Source of the DNA: Muribaculaceae bacterium
GTDB lineage: Bacteria > Bacteroidota > Bacteroidia > Bacteroidales > Muribaculaceae
Reading direction: 5' to 3'
Assembly (NCBI GenBank): GCA_022509225.1
Contig: JAFLTM010000011.1
Location: 1-36,591, forward strand
DNA length: 36,591 nucleotides
Shown here piece by piece: positions 29,888 to 36,591 of this stretch. Every line of letters begins with the position of its first letter. Within the stretch, counting starts at the first letter, position 1. A model generated the notes under the pieces. It had not been told where the DNA came from and searched no databases. It saw only the letters and a list, made by a program, of their open reading frames with translations. Position numbers and translations under genes: made by a program.

Positions 29888-30502
29888 TTAAATCTTGATT
29901 CCGAGAAAACTCATGAAAGCTATTCCCATCAATCCTGTAATGATAAATGTGATGCCTATTCCTCTTAACGGCGCCGGAATTTGGCTATAGGAAAGTCTTT
30001 CCCTAATTGCCGCGAGACATGTGATGGCCAGAAGCCATCCAATTCCTGAGCCTGCACCGTAAACTGTCGCTGTCCAAGCATTTGAAAAATCTCGTTGTTG
30101 CATGAAAAGCACTGCCCCAAGGATAGCACAGTTAACAGCTATCAAAGGCAGAAAGATACCCAGAGAAGTGTAAAGCGACGGGGAGTATTTTTCTATCACC
30201 ATTTCAACTATCTGCACAAGCGCGGCAATTACCGATATGAACATTATCAAGCCTAAAAAGCTCAAGTCAAGATCCACATAATGCTCTCCGAGCCAAGATA
30301 AAGCCCCCGGAATCAGTATATACTGGTTTATACACCAGGTCACAGGCAATGCTATTATCAGCACAAAACACACTGCGATGCCAAGCCCGAATGATGTCTT
30401 GACATTTTTTGATACCGCCAGGAAGGAACACATCCCGAGGAAGTAGGCGAATATCATATTGTCGACAAATATCGACCGGATAAATAAGTTCAGATTTTCC
30501 AT
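29888..30502 (-). CDS. nqrE: Na+-translocating NADH:quinone reductase subunit E
   Basis: '[37 protein letters not shown]' NqrE signature. Operon position. Confidence 0.97.
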   Translation of the reverse strand: MENLNLFIRSIFVDNMIFAYFLGMCSFLAVSKNVKTSFGLGIAVCFVLIIALPVTWCINQYILIPGALSWLGEHYVDLDLSFLGLIMFISVIAALVQIVEMVIEKYSPSLYTSLGIFLPLIAVNCAILGAVLFMQQRDFSNAWTATVYGAGSGIGWLLAITCLAAIRERLSYSQIPAPLRGIGITFIITGLMGIAFMSFLGIKI

Positions 30503-30508
30503 AATTTC

Positions 30509-31129
30509 CTATTCCTGAAGGTCCTTGTTTTTTGCTCTGTGCACCCAGATTATACAGGCTACCGTTATCAACGCCATCGGTGGCAATATCATCATTCCGT
30601 TGTTTTGGTAGCCGGCATCATACCACCATTGCGGTATCACCTGATACCCGAAAATTGTGCCACTTCCCAACAGCTCTCGGAAAAAGGCCACAATTATAAG
30701 TATCATGCCATAACCCAAGGCATTCCCTACACCATCAAGAAACGCCGGCCATGGCCTGTTACTCATCGCAAACGCCTCAAGACGTCCCATTATAATGCAA
30801 TTGGTGATTATAAGTCCTATGAATACCGACAAGGCCTTACTCACCTCGTAGTTCCATGCTTTCAAAACCTGATCAACTATCACCACAAGGGCGGCCACAA
30901 CCACAAGCTGCACTATTATTCGTATCGAATTGGGAATTGTGTTGCGTAACAAAGATATAATTACATTTGCTAATGCCAGAACTGCCGTGACGGATATTGT
31001 CATCACAACTGCCGGTTCAAGTTTAGCCGTAACCGCCAAGGCCGAACATATACCAAGCACTTGCACGATCACAGGATTGTCTTTCGACAACGGGTTCACA
31101 AATGGAAGCCAGGATTTACTTATTTTCAT
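30509..31129 (-). CDS. nqrD: Na+-translocating NADH:quinone reductase subunit D
   Basis: 'DNPVIVQVLGICSALAVTAKLEPAVVMTISVTAVLALANVIIS' NqrD signature. Confidence 0.97.
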   Translation of the reverse strand: MKISKSWLPFVNPLSKDNPVIVQVLGICSALAVTAKLEPAVVMTISVTAVLALANVIISLLRNTIPNSIRIIVQLVVVAALVVIVDQVLKAWNYEVSKALSVFIGLIITNCIIMGRLEAFAMSNRPWPAFLDGVGNALGYGMILIIVAFFRELLGSGTIFGYQVIPQWWYDAGYQNNGMMILPPMALITVACIIWVHRAKNKDLQE

Positions 31130-31139
31130 AATCTCAGCT

Positions 31140-31940
31140 TTAAAGTTCTTGTGGATTCAAGCCTTCGCCGTTATCTTCAGAACCGGTGAAACCGGATTCT
31201 TCAACTTCAACCTGCGAGCTTGAGTTATCATCCTTATTTTTAAGCTCCTTAAAGAAGGCAGTGTAAGGTTCAAGGGAATCATAGAGCATTTTCTGGACAC
31301 CTTGACTCGTTATGGTGCCTCCACTCACGGCATGCACCCATGCCTGACCGGCCGGTTCCTTGCCAAGCTTGACAACTGCAACCGACGTGAAAGATCCGTC
31401 AGGCGAAAAGATATTCTTGCCGTCGAACTGACCTGAGAAAGCAGGTTTTTCAATCTCCGCTCCCAGTCCCGGAGTCTCACCCTGATGTGCAAAATATGCC
31501 CCATAGATGGTGTCGCCGTTGTCATTGAAGGCTATATACCCCCAAATCGGACCCCAAAGTCCGGCTCCATAAACCGGCACTATATATTTCAAACCGTCTG
31601 ATGTGGTGCACTCAAACACCGGCAGTAATCTTTCGTCGGCAGGTTTTTTAACCTCAAGAGCCATATTTATGTCAAAGGGATTTTCTTCCTCATCTATCCT
31701 TTTACCCTTAGAATTTACGATATAGCTTGACACTATATGTCGGTCAAAGAGTGATGATACGCTTTCATCCTTTTCAGGACTGAGTCTTGCCGATGCCAGT
31801 ATCTGTTTTTTCGTATCATTGGCTATATTTTCAAGCTGCGTGGGACGCAATACCTGATAAACAACAGATAAAACCACACCAACAACTAAAACAAGCACGA
31901 TGGCATAGATCACTGTGTAAACGTTACTTTGTCTGTTCAT
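31140..31940 (-). CDS. nqrC: Na+-translocating NADH:quinone reductase subunit C
   Basis: Single N-terminal TM, FMN-binding domain, 'HAVSGGTITSQGVQKML' flavinylation region. Operon position. Confidence 0.95.
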   Translation of the reverse strand: MNRQSNVYTVIYAIVLVLVVGVVLSVVYQVLRPTQLENIANDTKKQILASARLSPEKDESVSSLFDRHIVSSYIVNSKGKRIDEEENPFDINMALEVKKPADERLLPVFECTTSDGLKYIVPVYGAGLWGPIWGYIAFNDNGDTIYGAYFAHQGETPGLGAEIEKPAFSGQFDGKNIFSPDGSFTSVAVVKLGKEPAGQAWVHAVSGGTITSQGVQKMLYDSLEPYTAFFKELKNKDDNSSSQVEVEESGFTGSEDNGEGLNPQEL

Positions 31941-31952
31941 ATCCGGAGCCTG

Positions 31953-33143
31953 TTATTGTTCTTTGATGATGGCACGCTTTAACCTGCGGTTGATATTCGA
32001 ATTCACTACTATATAGTCTATGAGCGGGGCAAAACAGTTCATTAGAAGAACCGAGAGCATGGCACCCTCAGGATATCCTGTGTTATAACATCTTATAAGA
32101 ATTGCTATCACTCCAACAAGAAATCCGTAGATATATTTTCCGGTTTCGGTGCGACAGGAAGTAACGGGGTCGGTTGCCATAAACACCACCGCGAAAGCAA
32201 ACCCGCCCAGGCTCATCTGTTCGAACGGAGTGAGATACGTCACAGGGTATAGGTCCATTGCAAAATGATGCGCCAGAAGCCCCATCAGGAAACCTCCTAC
32301 TCCTGCCGACAATATGATTCGCCATGAGGCAATCCCCGTAACAAGCAGTATCACCATACCGATAAGGATACAGAATGTTGAGGTCTCCCCCCATGACCCC
32401 GGATAAAAACCAAAGAACATGTCGGTAAGGGTCAAAGGATCGCCGGTCACACCCAGCACCTGAGCTTCTCCGCTCGATGCCGCAAGTTGTCCCAGAGGGG
32501 TGGCTCCTGAAAATCCGTCAACCGGAAGTTGGTTGCCTAATGACACAAACACGTTGTCGCCACTCATCTTCGAGGGATAGGCGAAAAACAGAAAAGCACG
32601 TGTCACCAGTGCGACGTTCAGGAAATTATAACCTGTGCCTCCGAACACCTCTTTTGCAAAAATCACGGCAAAGGCTACTGCCACTGCCAGCATCCAGCAT
32701 GGAGTATCCACCGGGCATATCATAGGGATCAATATACCCGACACAAGGAATCCTTCCTGAATCTCATGACCCCTTATCTGGGCAACCACGAATTCAATGC
32801 CAAGACCCACAATGTAGGCTGTGAGGATTTGCGGCAACACCGCGAAAAATCCGTAAAAGAACATCCTGAAAAATGCTCTGTCGGGATCTCCAACCGCCAA
32901 ATTGTGCTGGAGTCCTATATTCCACATGCCAAAAAGAACACACGGGAGCAAAGCTATGATCACCGTTGTCATTGTCCTTTTTGAATCGTTGGAGTCATGG
33001 ATGTGGACCCCGCTTTTAGATGTCTCGTTTGGCGTGAACAGAAATGTGTAAAAACCGTCGAAAACCGAATGGAGCTTTTCAAACTTGCCCCCTTTTTCGA
33101 AATGCGGCTTTACATTGTCTATTTTTTTCTTTAATCCTTTCAT
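31953..33143 (-). CDS. nqrB: Na+-translocating NADH:quinone reductase subunit B
   Basis: Polytopic membrane protein with 'DGFSGATPLGQLA', the covalent-FMN SGAT motif. Confidence 0.97.
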   Translation of the reverse strand: MKGLKKKIDNVKPHFEKGGKFEKLHSVFDGFYTFLFTPNETSKSGVHIHDSNDSKRTMTTVIIALLPCVLFGMWNIGLQHNLAVGDPDRAFFRMFFYGFFAVLPQILTAYIVGLGIEFVVAQIRGHEIQEGFLVSGILIPMICPVDTPCWMLAVAVAFAVIFAKEVFGGTGYNFLNVALVTRAFLFFAYPSKMSGDNVFVSLGNQLPVDGFSGATPLGQLAASSGEAQVLGVTGDPLTLTDMFFGFYPGSWGETSTFCILIGMVILLVTGIASWRIILSAGVGGFLMGLLAHHFAMDLYPVTYLTPFEQMSLGGFAFAVVFMATDPVTSCRTETGKYIYGFLVGVIAILIRCYNTGYPEGAMLSVLLMNCFAPLIDYIVVNSNINRRLKRAIIKEQ

Positions 33144-33171
33144 TGAAATGGATTTATGTTGTATGGCTTGT

Positions 33172-34503
33172 TTAAGAGAGTTCTTTCCTGAGATAATCTA
33201 ATCCCTCCCTGACTGTTTTCTGCAACTCCTGCTTTGAGGTATCTACAAACTCAGGCAGTGCAAAGTCTTCAGGGGCAACTTCATAGATGCCGAGTTTCTC
33301 CATGCGGTCGATATCTTTTGCCATTATGGCCTTCAAAAGATATTCGGGATATATGTCGAACGGGAAAACCTTGTCGTATTCTCCGCTAAGTATCATGGCA
33401 CGCTTGCCTCCTTTTATCCTTGCATCAAAATCAAAAGGCTTGCTCAATCCACGCAAAAAAGCCGGAAAATTCCTTTTCACGCTGAATTTACCCGGATTCA
33501 TCGACGCCCAGCCCATAAATTCATCGGCTTGATCCCCTTCCTCTATTACCGTGATCTGCCTGTAGGGATAATGAAGATAGCCGTCTATATTTACCTTTAC
33601 ACCTGTCAGGACATTCCCTGAAATTATACGCACCCCCTCTTCTGACTCTGTGAAACCTTTCAAAATTCCCTTTACGGATGCTCCCACAATAGTCTTGACA
33701 ATATGAGGATCTTTCACTTCAGGACCGGTGACTGCCACGATGGTATGAAAATCTATCACCCCCTTTTCAAACAGTTTGCCTATTCTGACCACTGTCTCTG
33801 CATCGGTTGTCCATACCGTTTCTCCTTTATTGACCGGCCGGATAGATGCTATCTGTGGTCCGACATTCCCCGCCGGATGGGGACCTTCCACTTCCACGAC
33901 CTCGGCCACCTTCGAAGTGATGCCTTGACTTTGACGCACGCCTAAATATACTTTCCCCGTGGTTAGTTTAGACAATACTTCCAACCCTTTCTCCAACGAG
34001 GGATAATCTTCTCTTATGATTATATCTCCTGCAAGTGGCGATGAATCGAATGCCGTCACAAATATATCACGTGGTGTTACTCCGGTTTGAGGAACAATGT
34101 CGTAGGGACGCTGTCGCATCATCGCCCATAAACCGGTGGATTGAAGGAGGTTTTCTATCCCCTCTTTGTCTGTCGAAATCTTCATTTCAGGGGGAGTGGC
34201 AACTGCTTTCCCCGCTTCAACACTCACATAATTTATGTGACGGCGTTCCCCACGGTTGATTTCCTTGACCATACCTCCGACCGGTGAAACCAATTTTATT
34301 GTTCCGGTAATCTTGTCTGCAAGTAACGCGTCTCCTGCCTTGACCTCGTCTCCCGGCTTTACAACGGCTTTCCATACCGGACCCGGAAAATCATCAGGAT
34401 AAATGGCATACATCACGGTTGTGGTGTCTTCACTTACTTCCGACGAAGGTTTTCCGGACAAGGGGATATCAAGCCCCCTTTTTATCTTTATTTTCTCAGG
34501 CAT
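33172..34503 (-). CDS. nqrA: Na+-translocating NADH:quinone reductase subunit A
   Basis: 'IKIKRGLDIPLSGKP' N-terminus characteristic of NqrA. First gene of the nqr operon. Confidence 0.97.
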   Translation of the reverse strand: MPEKIKIKRGLDIPLSGKPSSEVSEDTTTVMYAIYPDDFPGPVWKAVVKPGDEVKAGDALLADKITGTIKLVSPVGGMVKEINRGERRHINYVSVEAGKAVATPPEMKISTDKEGIENLLQSTGLWAMMRQRPYDIVPQTGVTPRDIFVTAFDSSPLAGDIIIREDYPSLEKGLEVLSKLTTGKVYLGVRQSQGITSKVAEVVEVEGPHPAGNVGPQIASIRPVNKGETVWTTDAETVVRIGKLFEKGVIDFHTIVAVTGPEVKDPHIVKTIVGASVKGILKGFTESEEGVRIISGNVLTGVKVNIDGYLHYPYRQITVIEEGDQADEFMGWASMNPGKFSVKRNFPAFLRGLSKPFDFDARIKGGKRAMILSGEYDKVFPFDIYPEYLLKAIMAKDIDRMEKLGIYEVAPEDFALPEFVDTSKQELQKTVREGLDYLRKELS

Positions 34504-34561
34504 CAGCTGATGGTGTTATAGTGGTTGTCTGTGCATTGGTGACCACACCTTTACAGATATG

Positions 34562-34569
34562 CAAATTTA
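34562..34569 (-). promoter_or_regulatory. Predicted -7 box (TAAATTTG) upstream of nqrA
   Basis: Minus strand TAAATTTGCAT about 60 nt upstream of the nqrA start. No clear -33 box seen. Confidence 0.45.
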
Positions 34570-34621
34570 AACTATTTTGGGATGTAAAAAAAGAACTTTA
34601 CCCCACGAATCTGCTTTTTCT

Positions 34622-34668
34622 CAAAAAAATAAGAGAGACATCCGCTTAACGGGGAAAGTCTCTCTTAT
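34622..34668 (-). terminator. Rho-independent terminator of the TPR-protein gene
   Basis: Arms ATAAGAGAGAC (34629-34639) and GTCTCTCTTAT (34658-34668): perfect 11-bp stem, 18-nt loop. On the minus strand it is followed by a 7-T run. Confidence 0.8.
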
Positions 34669-34691
34669 ATATCCTTTAAATCAGACTTATA

Positions 34692-36353
34692 TTACTTCTT
34701 TAAACCTTCAACAAACTTCCTGTAAGCTTCGTTGTCGGGATCCAAATCAAGATATTTGTTGAAATAAGTTATGGCAGTGTCAACATCTTTCTGATCAAGA
34801 TAATAATTACCCATATAGTTATACATCTCCTTGGCATCATTGATGTCGTTTCTGCTGGGATTAGCCTTTCCTTCAAAAAGGGCGATGCCCTCAGTGAAAT
34901 AAGGAACGGCAGCTGAAGCCACCTGGTCTTCCGATACCTTTTGTTTTGCTATATCACCCTTCATCTTTAACGGACGAGTGAAATCTGATGAAATGGCGGC
35001 AGCCTTGTCAACGCTTGTCTCGGCCATGTCATAATATTTGTTTGCATTGGCGGGATTCTCCTGCTGGTTCTGAACACCCGCATAGAACGCATAGGTAGCC
35101 TGCTGAATATAATCGTTGTATGACGGGTTCTCCGTGTGGTCGATATAACCCTGGAATGCATCTGTTGCACCTGGGAGGTCGTTCTCCTTCACATAAACCA
35201 ATGCCAGCTGTTTGTAATATTCGCGGTTTTCGGGATCATCGGCTATCGCCTCTTCAAACAATGCCTGTGCCTCTTTCGGACGACCTGCATTTGTAAGCTC
35301 GTCACCGATCAAAATATAGTCGATCGGTGCAAATTTGTTGGCGTTACGGTCGGCATTATGCACTGCAACAAGCTGTTCGGCCAAAGGGAGAAGCTGATCT
35401 TTCATTTCCTCCAACTGTGCAGCATTCATGAACTGATAACGTTGTGCCGTGAAATTCTTAGGATTCTCTTTATACAATTTTGAAGCGTAATTGTATCCGT
35501 CCTTATAGTCGCCACCATAGAACAAAAGGAACGCATAGCGGTCTTCGTCCTGCTTGAAGTGGTTGGGGTTGTTGACGTATTTCTGATATTCAGTCGCAGC
35601 TTCTTTGAATTTACCTGCGTTATAATATGCGCTTGCAAGCTCGCGCTGTCCAAGTGCTGACTGCGGGTTAACTTTCATCAGGCCGTTGAGCATGTCGATT
35701 GCATATTCCGGATTTACCTGAGTGAAAAGATTGGCATACTTAACATAAGCTTCAGTGGCATTCGGATTATAAGTTGTGGCCATCTGATACTGGTTACCAG
35801 CCTTTCCGAAATCTTTCTGATCTTTGAAACGGTCGCCCTCAAACAGATAGATGTCGGTGTTGGTAGGTGCCGGACCATCCTTAGGACTGTTTTTGGTTGC
35901 CTGCAGCACATTCTTGTCTATATCTTTGGCGTAGGCAGTGGGATCAACGTTATAATATGCCCGGGCGATGGCTATGTCAAGCGAAGCATCCTTTTTCACA
36001 TGGGTCCTGGCATCCTTGAACAATTTTTCTGCACCGGCCTTGTTGCCGTTCATGAGCTCGATCTCACCGAGACCCACATAATTATAAGCATATTCCGGAT
36101 TAGCGGCCACACCTTTATTGAAAAAATCGGCAGCCTCGGCCTTGTTGCCCTCCTCAAGAGCTATTCTTCCAAGATAATAATCGCTCACGGCTTTGTCAGT
36201 GCCGGGATTGTTGTAATTTCTTTGCAAAAGCTCTTTGGCGTTCGAATACTGGTCTGCCCGGTAGTATTCCTCGCCCTCCTTATGAGTCTGAGCTGTGGTC
36301 AGGATTGCTGTGCCGGCAACTAAAGCCGCTGATAATAAGAGATTAAGCTTCAT
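34692..36353 (-). CDS. Periplasmic tetratricopeptide-repeat protein
   Basis: Signal peptide (MKLNLLLSAALVAGTAILTTAQ) and many TPR units (e.g. DYYLGRIALEEGNKAEAADFFNKGVAANPEYAYNYVGLGEIELMNGNKAGAEKLFKDA). Confidence 0.9.
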   Translation of the reverse strand: MKLNLLLSAALVAGTAILTTAQTHKEGEEYYRADQYSNAKELLQRNYNNPGTDKAVSDYYLGRIALEEGNKAEAADFFNKGVAANPEYAYNYVGLGEIELMNGNKAGAEKLFKDARTHVKKDASLDIAIARAYYNVDPTAYAKDIDKNVLQATKNSPKDGPAPTNTDIYLFEGDRFKDQKDFGKAGNQYQMATTYNPNATEAYVKYANLFTQVNPEYAIDMLNGLMKVNPQSALGQRELASAYYNAGKFKEAATEYQKYVNNPNHFKQDEDRYAFLLFYGGDYKDGYNYASKLYKENPKNFTAQRYQFMNAAQLEEMKDQLLPLAEQLVAVHNADRNANKFAPIDYILIGDELTNAGRPKEAQALFEEAIADDPENREYYKQLALVYVKENDLPGATDAFQGYIDHTENPSYNDYIQQATYAFYAGVQNQQENPANANKYYDMAETSVDKAAAISSDFTRPLKMKGDIAKQKVSEDQVASAAVPYFTEGIALFEGKANPSRNDINDAKEMYNYMGNYYLDQKDVDTAITYFNKYLDLDPDNEAYRKFVEGLKK

Positions 36354-36535
36354 TATTGTTATATTATATGGTTTATCGTTATTTAATTGACCGGGAATGG
36401 TTGCCCTATCATTGCAAAGTTAATAATTTTTGTCAAAGAAAAAAGAAAATATTTACAATCACAATCTGTCAGACGGAAAAAACTGTTATAAGGCTGCCAA
36501 AAAGTGAAAAAAGAAATAAAAAGATAGGCTTTAAT

Positions 36536-36566
36536 TTTGTCACTCCCGAAGAATGTTGTAAATTTG
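36536..36566 (+). promoter_or_regulatory. Predicted Bacteroidetes-type promoter reading out of the right end of the window
   Basis: TTTG (36536-36539), 19 nt spacer, TAAATTTG (36559-36566). Near-ideal match to TTTG-N19-23-TAnnTTTG. Confidence 0.65.
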
Positions 36567-36591
36567 CATTCGCAAACCGGATAACGCCGGC

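Noticed and set aside
30539-30949. 136-aa plus-strand ORF
   Set aside because: Antisense to nqrD; composition looks like an out-of-frame shadow.
32083-32394. 103-aa minus-strand ORF
   Set aside because: Alternative frame within nqrB on the same strand; nqrB is unambiguous.
36415-36437. TAACTTTG on the minus strand as a promoter for the TPR gene
   Set aside because: The nearest TTTG is only 11 nt away, outside the expected 19-23 nt; not enough to call a full promoter.
1-36591. CRISPR arrays, transposases, phage genes, toxin-antitoxin or restriction systems
   Set aside because: Looked for direct repeats with spacers and for typical mobile or defence proteins in the ORF list; none found.

Overview
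This 36.6 kb window looks like a chromosomal segment from a Bacteroidales bacterium. The support is a porP-gldKLMN type IX secretion cluster, Nqr and menaquinone genes, and several copies of a TAnnTTTG promoter box. It is mostly core genome. I saw no CRISPR array, phage, transposon, rRNA or recognisable defence system. From left to right it contains: (1) the 3' end of a probable DUF4292 lipoprotein gene and an EnvC/M23 murein hydrolase activator; (2) an O-antigen flippase and two glycosyltransferases; (3) a type IX secretion/gliding block, porT-porP-gldK-gldL-gldM-gldN, on the minus strand; (4) dgt and a TPM-domain zinc-ribbon membrane protein; (5) a compact minus-strand operon of pyrE, SRPBCC protein, Rieske-like lipoprotein, LysE-type exporter and an unrecognised secreted protein; (6) tRNA-Leu(GAG) with its own promoter and terminator; (7) rfbA-C-D-B (dTDP-rhamnose); (8) a MalY/PatB aminotransferase and menB-menC-menE; (9) glyA, an RNase D-like exonuclease and a small membrane protein; (10) a complete nqrABCDEF operon; (11) a large periplasmic TPR protein and a strong promoter pointing out of the window. 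The best candidates for something under-described are the pyrE-linked operon with a Rieske-like domain that has lost both ligand histidines and an orphan secreted protein, and the T9SS cluster lying next to glycan flippase/glycosyltransferase genes.
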